Source: DATFQI01 sp963816955
Lineage (GTDB): Bacteria > Actinomycetota > Thermoleophilia > Solirubrobacterales > Solirubrobacteraceae
DNA: 64,000 bases
Direction of reading: 5' to 3'
Assembly (NCBI GenBank): GCA_963816955.1
Contig: CAWFME010000003.1
Span: 62,001 to 126,000, forward strand
Below the pieces are notes generated by a model. That model made no database searches, was not told the DNA's origin, and was given only the letters and a program-made list of their open reading frames with translations. Positions within the stretch are counted from its first letter, which is position 1; every line of letters starts with the position of its first letter. Shown in pieces: positions 1 to 8,487 of the stretch. Both the position numbers and the translations under genes were made by a program.

Positions 1-363
1 CAGCAGCGGGAGGAAGTTGCCCTTGTCGTCGGATGCCCCGCGGGCGTACAGGCGCCCGTCGCGGATGTCGGGCTCGAACGGCGGCGAGGTCCAGCGCGAC
101 TCGTCGCCGGCGTCCTGCACGTCGTAGTGGCCGTAGATCAGGATCGTGGGCGCGCCGTCGCGGTTCGCGCGCAGCTCGCCGACCACGAGCGGCGGGTGAT
201 CGCCGTTCTGGACCAGCTCGCCCGTGCCCCCGGCCGCCTCGATCCGGCGCAGCGCCCAGCCGGCCGCCTCGACGAGCGCCTCGCGGTTGCCGCCGGCCGT
301 GCTGACGGACGGGATCCGCAGCCAGTCGCCGAGCTCGGCGATCGCCTCGTCGAGGTCCGTCAC
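1..363 (-). CDS. M20-family peptidase/dipeptidase, N-terminal part (cut by window edge)
   Basis: The 121 N-terminal residues of a gene that runs off the left edge. The family comprises zinc-dependent aminoacyl peptidases and deacylases. The visible segment has the first metal-binding block, YGHYDVQ, followed by a region ending in GRLYARGASDDKGN, where H and D are expected zinc ligands. The start is GTG at 361-363. It overlaps the stop codon of the upstream carboxylase alpha gene as GTGA, so the two are probably translationally coupled. Substrate cannot be told from this part. Confidence 0.85.
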   Translation of the reverse strand, partial: MTDLDEAIAELGDWLRIPSVSTAGGNREALVEAAGWALRRIEAAGGTGELVQNGDHPPLVVGELRANRDGAPTILIYGHYDVQDAGDESRWTSPPFEPDIRDGRLYARGASDDKGNFLPLL

Positions 364-2132
364 TCGGGCGACTTGATGACCGCGATCGTGTCGCCGGACT
401 TCACGGCGCCGCCCTCGGACACGGCGAGCTCGGCGATCTTGCCGGCCTTGTGGGCGTAGATCTCGTTCTCCATCTTCATCGCCTCGATGATGCAGACGAG
501 CGCGCCCTCCTCGACCTCGGCGCCCTGCTCGACGAGCACCTTCCAGACGTTGCCCTGCAGCGGCGAGGCCAGCGTGTCGCCGCCCCCTCCGCCACCGCCG
601 CCCGACTTGCGCTCGCGCCTGGGCGCGGTGCGGGCGGCGCCGTTGGCCGCCGCCGCGGGCGCGCCGGCGGCGAGCGGCTCGCCGCGGACCACGACGTCGA
701 AGCGCTTGCCCGAGACCTCGACGGTGTAGGTGCGCTCCTCGAGCTCCGGCTCGTCGTCGGAGGAAGCCGGCGCCGCCTCGAACGCGAGCTGCTTGAGCCA
801 GTCCTTGTCCTCGATCAGGTCGCGACAGGTCTCGCCCTCGGCCCATTGCTCGGAGGCCATGATCGCCTTGTGGAACGGGATCAGGGTCTTGACGCCCTCG
901 ACCTCGTACTCCTCCAGCGCGCGCAGCATGCGCCGCGTGGCGCGCTCGCGGTCGGCGTCCCAGACGATCAGCTTGGCCACCATCGGGTCGTAGAGCGGCG
1001 TGATCTCCGTGCCGCTGACCACGCCGGAGTCCACGCGCACGCCGGGCCCGGAGGGCTCGCGATAGTGCGCCACGGTGCCGGGCGCGGGGGCGAAGTTCTT
1101 CGAGGCGTCCTCGGCGTTGATGCGGCACTCGATCGCGTGGCCGTGCAGGCGGATGTCGTCCTGGGAGAACGAGAGCTCCTCGCCCGCGGCCACGAGGATC
1201 TGCTCGCGCACGATGTCGACGCCCGTCGTCTCCTCGGTCACGCAGTGCTCGACCTGGACGCGGGTGTTCATCTCCAGGAAGAAGTACTCGCCGTCCTGCA
1301 GCAGGCCCTCGATCGTGCCCGCGCCGTGGTAGCCGACGGCCTCGGCGGCGTCCGTGGCGATCTTGCCGATCTTCTCTCGCAGCTTCTCGTCGACCAGCGG
1401 CGCCGGGGACTCCTCGATCAGCTTCTGGTGGCGGCGCTGGATCGAGCAGTCGCGCTCGCCGAGGTGGACGACGTGGCCGTGCTTGTCGGCCAGCACCTGG
1501 ACCTCGACGTGGCGCGGGTCGGGCAGGTAGCGCTCGAGGTAGACCGTGTCGTCGGAGAAGAACTTCTCGCCCTCGCGGGCGGCGCCCTCGAAGGCGTCCT
1601 TGAGCTTGGCCTTCTCGAGCGCGACGCGGAAGCCCTTGCCGCCGCCGCCGCCCGCGGCCTTGACCGCGATCGGGTAGCCGATCTCCTCCGCGATCTTCTC
1701 GGCCTCCTCGATCGTCTCCACCGGGTCGGTGGTGCCCGGGACGATCGGCACGCCGGCCTTCTGCATCAGCTCGCGGGCGCGGGTCTTGGAGCCCATCGCC
1801 TCGATCGCGCTCGCCGGCGGGCCGATGAACGTGATGCCCGCCTCCTCCAGCCGCTTCGCGAAGGCCGCGTTCTCGGCCAGGAAGCCGTAGCCGGGGTGGA
1901 CGGCCTCGGCGCCGGAGGCCTCGATGACCTCCATGATCTTGTCCACGTTGAGGTAGGACTCGGCGGCCGGACCGGGCCCGAGCAGGTACGCCTCGCCGGC
2001 GCGCTTGACGTGCTGGGCGTCGCGATCCGCCTCGGAGTAGACGGCGACGGAGGCGATGCCGAGCTCGTCGAGCGCTCGGAGCACGCGGACGGCGATCTCG
2101 CCGCGGTTGGCGACCAGGACCTTGGAGAACAC
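360..2132 (-). CDS. Acetyl/propionyl-CoA carboxylase alpha subunit (biotin carboxylase fused to BCCP)
   Basis: A 590-residue protein that carboxylates its own biotin using ATP and bicarbonate, then hands the carboxyl group to a separate beta subunit. It has a biotin carboxylase N-terminal domain (from VLVANRGEIAVRV), an ATP-grasp domain with the glycine loop GGGGGKGF at residues 161-168, a C-terminal carboxylase domain, a Gly/Ala linker and a biotinyl domain. The biotin lysine lies in EAMKMEN near residue 553. Length is that of the actinobacterial AccA/BccA type. The start is GTG at 2130-2132, 7 bases after a TATCCT hexamer. The likely partner beta chain lies at 10579-12149 and an epsilon-like chain at 6442-6639. 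Whether acetyl- or propionyl-CoA is preferred depends on the beta chain; the mutase at 15807 favours propionyl-CoA. Confidence 0.95.
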   Translation of the reverse strand: MFSKVLVANRGEIAVRVLRALDELGIASVAVYSEADRDAQHVKRAGEAYLLGPGPAAESYLNVDKIMEVIEASGAEAVHPGYGFLAENAAFAKRLEEAGITFIGPPASAIEAMGSKTRARELMQKAGVPIVPGTTDPVETIEEAEKIAEEIGYPIAVKAAGGGGGKGFRVALEKAKLKDAFEGAAREGEKFFSDDTVYLERYLPDPRHVEVQVLADKHGHVVHLGERDCSIQRRHQKLIEESPAPLVDEKLREKIGKIATDAAEAVGYHGAGTIEGLLQDGEYFFLEMNTRVQVEHCVTEETTGVDIVREQILVAAGEELSFSQDDIRLHGHAIECRINAEDASKNFAPAPGTVAHYREPSGPGVRVDSGVVSGTEITPLYDPMVAKLIVWDADRERATRRMLRALEEYEVEGVKTLIPFHKAIMASEQWAEGETCRDLIEDKDWLKQLAFEAAPASSDDEPELEERTYTVEVSGKRFDVVVRGEPLAAGAPAAAANGAARTAPRRERKSGGGGGGGGDTLASPLQGNVWKVLVEQGAEVEEGALVCIIEAMKMENEIYAHKAGKIAELAVSEGGAVKSGDTIAVIKSPE

Positions 2133-2139
2133 GGCCGCG

Positions 2140-2145
2140 AGGATA
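2140..2145 (-). promoter_or_regulatory. -10 element (TATCCT) of carboxylase alpha gene
   Basis: TATCCT on the minus strand ends 7 bases before the GTG start at 2132. No Shine-Dalgarno sequence lies between, so the transcript is probably leaderless. Confidence 0.6.
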
Positions 2146-2182
2146 TCCGCCGGGGGCCGGCGAGCGCCCTGTCGGCACGCTG

Positions 2183-2280
2183 ACTTGGGCGTTCGCGCAA
2201 GTTTCCGGAGGCCCGTGCGTTGGAGCCTCCATGCCCCGCACTTGGGGTCGCGGGGCGAGTGCCTGAGCGGCGACGCTCAG
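2183..2280. other. Row of four hairpins between cysN and the carboxylase gene
   Basis: Four inverted repeats follow one another: 2183-2187 with 2198-2202 (ACTTG/CAAGT), 2207-2212 with 2225-2230 (GGAGGC/GCCTCC), 2233-2239 with 2250-2256 (GCCCCGC/GCGGGGC) and 2263-2268 with 2275-2280 (CTGAGC/GCTCAG). They lie downstream of cysN and upstream of the -10 element of the next gene. A 3' untranslated or terminator structure of the cys transcript is the simplest reading. No tRNA T-loop or known riboswitch core was recognised. Confidence 0.45.
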
Positions 2281-2293
2281 TCCGAGCGGGAGT

Positions 2294-2332
2294 CGGCCGG
2301 CCGGCTTATATGGGGCCGCCGTGCCGGCCGGC
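2294..2332. terminator. Candidate terminator hairpin at the end of cysN
   Basis: Two copies of the self-complementary GCCGGCCGGC motif (2296-2305 and 2323-2332) can pair across a 17-base spacer. The second copy ends on the first base of the cysN stop codon complement. No T-run follows, which is normal for G+C-rich actinobacteria. Confidence 0.4.
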
Positions 2333-3519
2333 TACCCGTCGACCATGCCTGCGCCGACGGTGTCGTTCGTGGCCTCGTCGATGAGGATGAACGCGCCGGT
2401 CGCGCGGCTGATGGCGTACGGGTCGGCGGCGAGCTCGCCGCCGAGGCGCAGCCGGACACGGCCGATCGCGTTGAGCTCGAGCTCCGCGGCGGGCGCGCGC
2501 TCGAAGGTCGTGACGTCGAGCCGGTCCTCGATGGCGTCGAGCTTGGCCCGCACCGTGCGGGTCGTGTGCTTGAGCAGGTAGGTGCCGCCGGCGCGCGCGG
2601 GCGCGTCGCCCAGCCAGCACAGCGTGGCCGCCAGCTCGCGCGACGGCGCCGGCGCCTCGGAGGCGCGGGCGATCATGTCGCCGCGGCCGACGTCGACCTC
2701 GTCCTCGAGCACGATCGAGACGCTGGCCGGCGCGGCGGCGTCCGAGGCCTCGCCGCGCGGGCCGAGCACGCGCGCCACGCGCGAGCGGGCGCCGGAGGGC
2801 AGCACGACGACCTCGTCGCCGGCGCGCAGGGTGCCGGAGGCCAGGCGGCCCGCGTAGTGGCGCTCGCCGCCGTGGCGGATCACGTACTGGATCGGCAGCC
2901 GGGCCGGGCCGTCGGCGGCGCCGACGGCCTCGGGGGCGCCCTCGAGATGGGCGAGCAGCGGCTCGCCCGCGTACCAGGGCATCGCCTCCGAGCGGTCGAC
3001 GACGTTGTCGCCGTGCAGCGCGCTGACGGGGATGAAGGTGAGGTCGCGCAGTCCGGCGCCGGCGGCGAACTCCAGGAACTCGCGCACGACCGTGTCGAAG
3101 CGCTCCTCGGCGTAGCCGACGAGGTCCATCTTGTTCACGCAGACCGTGATCTGCGGCACGCCGAGCAGGCCCGCAAGCGCGGCGTGGCGGCGCGACTGCT
3201 CCGTCAGCCCGTGGCGGGCGTCGACGAGGATCACGGCCAGGTCGGCGGTCGAGGCGCCCGTGACCATGTTGCGCGTGTACTGCGCGTGGCCCGGGCAGTC
3301 GTGGAGCACGAAGCGCCGGCGCGGCGTGGCGAAGTGGCGGTAGGCGACGTCGATCGTGATGCCCTGCTCGCGCTCGGCGCGCAGGCCGTCCGTCAGGTTC
3401 GCGAGGTCCTCCAGGCCGGCCTCCTGGTCGGCCATCAGCGCCTTGGCGTCGAACAGCAGCCTGCCGATCAGCGTCGACTTGCCGTCGTCGACGGAGCCTG
3501 CCGTCGCGACCCTGAGCAC
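2332..3519 (-). CDS. cysN: Sulfate adenylyltransferase subunit 1 (GTPase)
   Basis: A 395-residue GTPase subunit of ATP sulfurylase; GTP hydrolysis drives formation of adenosine 5'-phosphosulfate by CysD. The N-terminus carries the P-loop AGSVDDGKST (residues 7-16), followed by the DCPGH switch motif, the NKMD guanine-specificity motif, and translation-factor-like beta-barrel domains. It lacks the fused APS kinase (CysC) domain of longer CysNC proteins. The start is GTG at 3517-3519, preceded at 8 bases by a strong GGGAGG ribosome binding site. It follows cysD on the same strand after a 163-base gap, so the two are probably one transcript. Confidence 0.95.
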   Translation of the reverse strand: MLRVATAGSVDDGKSTLIGRLLFDAKALMADQEAGLEDLANLTDGLRAEREQGITIDVAYRHFATPRRRFVLHDCPGHAQYTRNMVTGASTADLAVILVDARHGLTEQSRRHAALAGLLGVPQITVCVNKMDLVGYAEERFDTVVREFLEFAAGAGLRDLTFIPVSALHGDNVVDRSEAMPWYAGEPLLAHLEGAPEAVGAADGPARLPIQYVIRHGGERHYAGRLASGTLRAGDEVVVLPSGARSRVARVLGPRGEASDAAAPASVSIVLEDEVDVGRGDMIARASEAPAPSRELAATLCWLGDAPARAGGTYLLKHTTRTVRAKLDAIEDRLDVTTFERAPAAELELNAIGRVRLRLGGELAADPYAISRATGAFILIDEATNDTVGAGMVDG

Positions 3520-3527
3520 TAGTGGTT

Positions 3528-3533
3528 CCTCCC
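3528..3533 (-). promoter_or_regulatory. Ribosome binding site of cysN
   Basis: GGGAGG on the minus strand lies 8 bases before GTG 3519. It fixes this start. It stands out because most operon-leading genes here have no Shine-Dalgarno sequence; cysN is an internal operon gene. Confidence 0.7.
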
Positions 3534-3594
3534 GTGGGTCGCGGTGCTCTCGAACGGCCGCTGGCGGCGGCTGGCAAGGACGCAGATCCGAAGG

Positions 3595-3609
3595 AATCCC
3601 TCTGGGATT
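3595..3609. other. Small hairpin in the cysD-cysN intergenic gap
   Basis: AATCCC (3595-3600) and GGGATT (3604-3609) form a 6-bp stem with a 3-base loop; outer bases CGAA and TCG can extend it past a bulge. The 163-base gap 3520-3682 holds this hairpin and the cysN ribosome binding site and nothing else I recognise. It could protect or partly terminate the transcript. Confidence 0.4.
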
Positions 3610-3682
3610 TCGAGGGTCGAGGACGCCGCCAGGCGGCGATCAGCGGGCGCCGCGAGGGCACCGGGATCCGCGGGAGGGGCCA

Positions 3683-4584
3683 CTAGAAGTACCCGACGCG
3701 CTTGCGGTCTTCCATGGCGGCCTCGCTCGTGCGGTCGTCGGCGCGGGTCTCGCCGCGCTCGGTCACGCGCGTGGCGGCGATCTCCTCGACGACCTCCTCG
3801 AGCGTGGTGGCGCGCGAGCGCACGGCGCCCGTGCAGCTCATGTCGCCGACGGTGCGGTAGCGCACCCACTCTGTGAACGGCTCCTCGCCGTCCATGCGCT
3901 CGACGAAGTCGCTGACGGCGTAGAGCATCCCGTCGCGCTCGAAGACCTCGCGCTCGTGGGCCACGTAGAGGCCCGGGACCTCGAGCTCCTCGGCCAGGAT
4001 GTACTCCCAGACGTCGAGCTCGGTCCAGTTGGAGAGCGGGAAGACGCGCACGTGCTCGCCGCGCCGGACGCGGCCGTTGTAGAGGTCCCACAGCTCCGGC
4101 CGCTGCTTGCGCGGGTCCCACTGGCCGAAGTCGTCGCGGAACGAGAACACGCGCTCCTTGGCGCGGGCGCGCTCCTCGTCGCGGCGGGCGCCGCCGAACG
4201 CGGCGTCGAAGCCGTGCTCCGCGATCGCGTCCAGCAGCGTCGTCGTCTGCAGCCGGTTGCGCGACGCGCGCGGGTGGGGGGCGGGAATTCCTCTACCACG
4301 CGGCCCTTGTCGATCGACTCCTGAACGGAGGCCACGATCGCGTCCGGCACGCGGCGGTCGCGGAACTCGATCGCCTCGGGGAAGTTGTGGCCCGTGTCCA
4401 CGTGCATGACCGCGAACGGCAGCGGCGCCGGCGCGAACGCCTTCTCGGCCAGCGCCAGCAGCACGATCGAGTCCTTGCCGCCGCTGAAGAGCACGACGGG
4501 CTTCTCGAACTCGGCCGCGACCTCGCGGATGATGTGGATGGCCTCCGCCTCGAGCTGCTCGAGGTGGGGGCTCAGACTGCGCAT
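3683..4584 (-). CDS. cysD: Sulfate adenylyltransferase subunit 2, reading frame broken
   Basis: Catalytic subunit of ATP sulfurylase, which makes APS from ATP and sulfate with CysN. The first half reads from ATG 4584 and has the PP-loop LFSGGKDSIV (SGGKDS at residues 34-39) and MHVDTGHNFPEAIEF. Near 4272-4292 the frame is lost. The second half continues in another frame with ASRNRLQTTTLLD and FSFRDDFGQWDPRKQRPELW and ends VGYF. Around the break several extra bases replace the usual EETGPRASRNR with a proline-rich stretch, so this is more than a one-base slip. ATG overlaps the 3' end of the sulfite reductase gene by 13 bases. All other family motifs are intact; a sequence or assembly error is more likely than true loss, but a real mutation cannot be excluded. 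Confidence 0.85.
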
Positions 4585-6389
4585 TCGCCCTCGCCGCGTT
4601 CGACCTCGAACGGCGCGTTCTTCGTCCAGTCGATGAAGTTCTCCATCGTCTCGAGGCCGAACTCGATCGGCATCGCCAGGTCGCGCACGAGATCCTCGAA
4701 GGCCGCCGGCCCGACGCGCTCGGCGAAGGCGTTGAAGACCTCGCTCTCGTTGTAGCGCCCGGCCTCGTAGAAGCGGATCCAGCGCTCGACGGCCTCGGGC
4801 ACGCGCTTGGCCGCGAGCCGCACCTTCAGGCGCTTGCCGTAGACGATCTCGCCGCCCTCGTAATTGCCGCCGATGTGGGCGACGTAGGCGGGGATCGTGT
4901 GCTCGCCGACCTTGATCGAGGCGCCGTAGAAGCCCATGTTGCCGATGTGGTGCTGGCTGCAGCCGTTCGGGCAGCCGGACATCTTGATGTGGATCTTGCG
5001 CGTCAGCGGGTCGGTGATGTTCATCGACTCGATCCGCTCCTGGACGGCGCGGTTGAGGCCCATCGAGCTCACGATGCCGAGCTTGCAGGAGTCCGTGCCG
5101 GGGCAGGAGACGACGTCGTTGACCTGGTCGGGGCCGGCGTCGCCGAGCCCGAGCGCGCTCAGCCGCTGCCAGACGTCGTAGACCGCCTCGTCGCGCACCC
5201 AGCGCAGGACGAGGTTCTGGTGCACCGTCATGCGGGCGTGGCCGCCGCAGTACTCGCGCATGATCTGCCCGAGCCCGCGGAACTGCTCCGGATCCAGGTC
5301 GCCGCGGGTGACCTTGACCTGGACCGTCGAGAAGCCCTGCTGGCGCTGCGGCTGGACGTTGGCCTCGCGGAAGCGCGTGAACGCCGCCGCGTCGCCGTTG
5401 GGCGAGCCGTAGGCGGGCGGCACCTCGGGGGCGTCGGCCTGCTCGTCGTAGAGGAACACGCGGTCCTCGATCGAGAAGTCGCGCTCGGCGACCCAGTCGC
5501 CCTCGAGCTCCTCGTCGACCATCCGGCGCACCTCGTCGATGCCGACCTTGTCGACCAGCACCTTCAGGCGGGCGCGGGCGCGGTTGACGCGCAGCCAGTC
5601 CTGGCGGTCGAAGATGCGCAGGATGGCCTCGGCCCACATCAGGTAGGCGCCGTCGTCGGCGGTGACGAACTCGTTCAGGGTCGGCGCGACGCGCGGCATG
5701 ATCGACGTGCCGCCGCCGACGCGCATCTCGAAGCCCTTCACGCCGCCGCGCTCGCGCGCGATGAAGGCGATGTCGTGGATGCCGGTCAGCGCGCGGTCTG
5801 CGCCGCCGCCGCCGTCGAACGCGGTCTTGACCTTGCGCGGCATCAGCTGCGTCGTGGGGTGGCGCACGAAGTAGCGCACGAACGCGCCCGCGTAGGGGGT
5901 CGTGTCGAACAGCTCGTCGGCGCACACGCCGGCCCACGGGTCGGCGGTCACGTTGCGCACCGTGTTGCCGCAGCCCTCGCGGCTGGAGAGCCCGGACTCG
6001 GCGAGCTCGCGGATGTAGGCGGCGGCGTCGCGCAGCGGGACGTGATGGACCTGGATGTTCTGCCGCGTCGTGATGTGGCCCTTCTTGAGCGGCACGAACT
6101 GCTCGATCGCGCTCGCGAAGGCGTCCATCTGCTCGGGCGAGACGCCGCCCCAGGGCAGCTTGACGCGGATCATCTGCACATCGGGCTGGCGCTGGCCGTA
6201 GACGCCCTGCTTGAGCCGGAAGCCGATGAACTCGTTCTCGGGCGTGTCGCCGCCGAGGTACTTCTCCGCCTCGTTGTCGAAGTCGTCGAACTCGCGCTGG
6301 AGGATGGGGATGACGTGGCCCGGGACGTCCTCGCGGACCTCGGGGTTCGCGAGCGACCCCTTGCGGCCGGCCGTGGTCGAAGGCTCCAT
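4572..6389 (-). CDS. Ferredoxin-type sulfite reductase
   Basis: A 605-residue siroheme and 4Fe-4S enzyme reducing sulfite to sulfide with six electrons. It has the duplicated ferrodoxin-like and siroheme-binding halves of the nitrite/sulfite reductase family. The TTRQNIQVHHV substrate/siroheme segment is at residues 107-117 and the cluster-binding cysteines are C429/C435 (SCPGTDSC) and C473/C477 (SGCPNGC). Family members reduce sulfite or nitrite; the immediate cysD-cysN neighbours make sulfite the likely substrate. The ATG at 6387-6389 lies 6 bases after a TACTTT element, so this gene probably opens the sir-cysD-cysN transcript. No APS/PAPS reductase (cysH) or cysC is found in the window. 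Confidence 0.93.
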   Translation of the reverse strand: MEPSTTAGRKGSLANPEVREDVPGHVIPILQREFDDFDNEAEKYLGGDTPENEFIGFRLKQGVYGQRQPDVQMIRVKLPWGGVSPEQMDAFASAIEQFVPLKKGHITTRQNIQVHHVPLRDAAAYIRELAESGLSSREGCGNTVRNVTADPWAGVCADELFDTTPYAGAFVRYFVRHPTTQLMPRKVKTAFDGGGGADRALTGIHDIAFIARERGGVKGFEMRVGGGTSIMPRVAPTLNEFVTADDGAYLMWAEAILRIFDRQDWLRVNRARARLKVLVDKVGIDEVRRMVDEELEGDWVAERDFSIEDRVFLYDEQADAPEVPPAYGSPNGDAAAFTRFREANVQPQRQQGFSTVQVKVTRGDLDPEQFRGLGQIMREYCGGHARMTVHQNLVLRWVRDEAVYDVWQRLSALGLGDAGPDQVNDVVSCPGTDSCKLGIVSSMGLNRAVQERIESMNITDPLTRKIHIKMSGCPNGCSQHHIGNMGFYGASIKVGEHTIPAYVAHIGGNYEGGEIVYGKRLKVRLAAKRVPEAVERWIRFYEAGRYNESEVFNAFAERVGPAAFEDLVRDLAMPIEFGLETMENFIDWTKNAPFEVERGEGECAV

Positions 6390-6395
6390 CAGCCC

Positions 6396-6401
6396 AAAGT
6401 A
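6396..6401 (-). promoter_or_regulatory. -10 element (TACTTT) of the sir-cysD-cysN operon
   Basis: TACTTT on the minus strand ends 6 bases before the ATG at 6389. The sequence around it is locally A+T-rich. No ribosome binding site is visible, consistent with a leaderless transcript. Confidence 0.6.
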
Positions 6402-6441
6402 GCAAAAGCCGACCGCCTTACAGATGTTTCGGCGGCGAAGC

Positions 6442-6639
6442 CTAGATCCAGCCGCGCGTGGGCTCGCGATCGACGCCCTCGAGCAGCGCCGCGCGGACCC
6501 ACGGGCCCGGCCCCGCGGGCTCGCTCGCGACGGGCGGAGCGGTGTCGCGCATGAAGCGCTCGATCGCGGCGATCACGGCAGCGGCCTCCTCCGGCGAAGC
6601 GGACGAGCCGCGCAGCTCCAGGCGGGGGCGGCGGTTCAC
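6442..6639 (-). CDS. Acyl-CoA carboxylase epsilon-like small subunit
   Basis: A 65-residue protein beginning RRPRLELRGSSASPEEAAAV and ending in a Trp-containing tail (WVRAALLEG...TRGWI). The LELRG + SPEE-AA pattern and the small size match the epsilon subunits that stabilise actinobacterial acyl-CoA carboxylases; this is a motif match, not a proven homology. The start is GTG at 6637-6639, placed 8 bases after TAACGT. A longer reading from ATG 6672 exists but would overlap the start of the divergent metallophosphoesterase gene. It lies between the alpha and beta chain genes of the carboxylase but is transcribed alone. Confidence 0.65.
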   Translation of the reverse strand: MNRRPRLELRGSSASPEEAAAVIAAIERFMRDTAPPVASEPAGPGPWVRAALLEGVDREPTRGWI

Positions 6640-6647
6640 AGGAGCAG

Positions 6648-6653
6648 ACGTTA
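6648..6653 (-). promoter_or_regulatory. -10 element (TAACGT) of the epsilon-like gene
   Basis: TAACGT on the minus strand ends 8 bases before GTG 6639. It supports the short form of the protein. Confidence 0.5.
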
Positions 6654-6658
6654 GCCCG

Positions 6659-6664
6659 TAGGAT
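6659..6664 (+). promoter_or_regulatory. -10 element (TAGGAT) of the metallophosphoesterase gene
   Basis: TAGGAT ends 6 bases before ATG 6671. It sits only 5 bases from the opposite-strand -10 element of the epsilon-like gene, so the two promoters overlap. Confidence 0.5.
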
Positions 6665-6670
6665 CGCGCC

Positions 6671-8487
6671 ATGCCGCGTCTCCTCCTGGCGTTCCTCGCC
6701 GTTCTCACCATCCCGTTCCTCGTCTCGACCGCGCACGCGGACCCGGCGGGCAAGACCACCCTCGAGGAGACGATCGCCCGCGGCGACGGGGTCTACGCCC
6801 CGCTGAGCCCGGCGGGCGGCGAGCGCTACGTGACCCGCCGCGGCGGGTCCGCGAAGGCCAAGCGCGGCCGGACGGCCAAGCGACGCTCGATCGTCGACTT
6901 CGCGCAGCTCACGGACCCGCAGGTCGTCGACGAGATGAGCCCGGCCCGCGTGGACTTCGCCGACGCCGCGGGCGGCGACATCGGCGCGTCATGGCGCCCC
7001 CAGGAGGCGCTCGGCACGCAGGTGTTCGACCAGGTGGTGCGCAACGTCAACGCGAACCGCAGCAGCCGGGTCAGGCAGGGCAGCGGCAGGCGCGCGAAGG
7101 TGGGCTTCGCGATCACGACGGGCGACATGGCCGACAACCAGCACCTCAACGAGACCCGCTGGTTCAAGACCGTGCTCGACGGCGGGACCGTCGACCCGTT
7201 CTCGGGCGACCCGATCACGAACCAGTGCGGCGACGTGCCCGCCGACCGGCTCGCGAAGGTCAACGCGGACGTCGCCGCGCGCGCCTACACCGGCGTCGCG
7301 GACTACGACGACTACCGCGACGCGCCGCAGGACCGCTTCGCCGGCTTCTGGGATCCCGACGAGGCCGCCCCGACGGCGGGCCCGTACTCGGCGTTCCCGC
7401 GCTACCCGGGGCTGCTCGAGGCGGCCCAGCGCCCGTTCGAGGCGGCGGGGCTCGACGTGCCGTGGTACATCTCGCGCGGCAACCACGACGGCCTCGTCCA
7501 GGGCAACGCGCCCGCCAGCGAGGACCTCTTCCGCGCGATCGCGACGGGGTGCCTGAAGGTGTTCCCGAACGCCGCCTTCGACCCCAAGCGCTTCGAGGGC
7601 GCCTCGGACGACGAGCTGTTCGCCTCCTTCGGCGACCCGGCGTTCATCCAGCAGCTGCTCGCCGGCGCCAAGACCGTCGCGCCGGACACCGACCGCCGGA
7701 TCCTCTCCAAGCGGGAGTACCGGAGCCTGATCGGCCACGGCTTCGCCTCCACGCCGCGCTCCGAGCTGCGGCGCTCCCGCGGCAGCGCGAGCTACTACGC
7801 GTTCACGCGCAAGGGCGTGCGCTTCATCTCGCTCGACACCGTCGCCGAGGGCGGCGGCCAGAACGGCAACATCGACGACCCGCAGTACCGCTGGCTGCGC
7901 GGGCGAGCTGCGCAAGGCCAAGCGCCGCGACCGGCTCGTGGTCGTCTTCGGCCACCACCCGATGCGCTCGATGACCAACACGCGCGCGGACGAGCGCGCC
8001 GGCAAGTGCGACCCGGCCGACGAGCCGGGCTGCGACCGCGACCCGCGCCGCTCGACGCCGCTGCACCTGGCGACGGGCAAGAAGTCGGTCCGGGCGCTGC
8101 TGACCGGCACGCCGAACGTCGTCGCCTACGTCGCCGGGCACATCCACGCGAACCGGGTCACGTTCTACGGCGGCCGCAAGGGGCGCGGGCTTCTGGGAGA
8201 TCGCGACCGCCTCGCACGTCGACTACCCCCAGCAGAGCCGCACGATCGAGATCATGGACAACCGCGACGGCACGCTGTCGCTGTTCGGCACGATCCTCGA
8301 CTCGGCGGCGCCCACGGCCGCGCCGCCGCCCGGCAGCGCGCTCGCCTTCGACGCCACGCAGCTCGCATCGCTCAGCCGCACGCTGTCGTTCAACGACCCC
8401 CAGCGCGACGCGGACGAGGACGATCCGCCGCGCGAGGGGCGCCGCGCCGACCGCAACGTGGAGCTGCTGGTGCAGGACCCGCGCTAG
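6671..8487 (+). CDS. Secreted metallophosphoesterase, two frameshifts
   Basis: A protein of about 604 residues once two frame breaks are healed. It starts with a signal peptide (MPRLLLAFLAVLTIPFLVSTAHA). Calcineurin-like metal-binding motifs follow: DFAQLTDPQ, TTGDMADN, SRGNHDG, then after the first break FGHHPM and VAGHIHANR. The first break is at the GGG of 7901-7903 and the second at the GGG of 8187-8189; deleting one G from each restores a continuous reading frame through EIATASHVDYPQQSRTIEI to the stop at 8485-8487. An exported phosphodiesterase or phosphatase is likely; the substrate is unknown. The end overlaps the convergent oxidoreductase gene by 3 bases. The breaks look like sequencing errors. 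Confidence 0.85.

Noticed and set aside
450..2183. A 577-codon open frame on the plus strand opposite the carboxylase alpha gene
   Set aside because: Its translation is low-complexity Leu/Arg/Val/Asp with no domain, and it mirrors the codons of a clear carboxylase gene. Such antisense frames are common at this G+C content.
2204..2285. A tRNA, including selenocysteine tRNA, in the hairpin-rich gap
   Set aside because: There is no T-loop (GTTCGAA-type) sequence, no CCA-type acceptor pairing and no TCA anticodon arm on either strand.
4278..4290. GAATTC in broken cysD as a cloning or adapter remnant
   Set aside because: The flanking bases do not continue into any vector or adapter sequence that I recognise, and GAATTC also occurs naturally at 33574-33579. 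The site alone proves nothing.
6670..6690. AGGAGGAG on the minus strand as ribosome binding site for a longer epsilon-like protein starting at 6672
   Set aside because: The bases are the complement of Leu codons in the signal peptide of the divergent gene, the added residues show no homology, and a -10 element fits the GTG at 6639.
7901..8189. Programmed frameshifting or selenocysteine recoding in the metallophosphoesterase
   Set aside because: The breaks are frame changes at GGG runs, not in-frame TGA codons, there is no slippery heptamer with downstream structure, and neighbouring unrelated genes have similar breaks.
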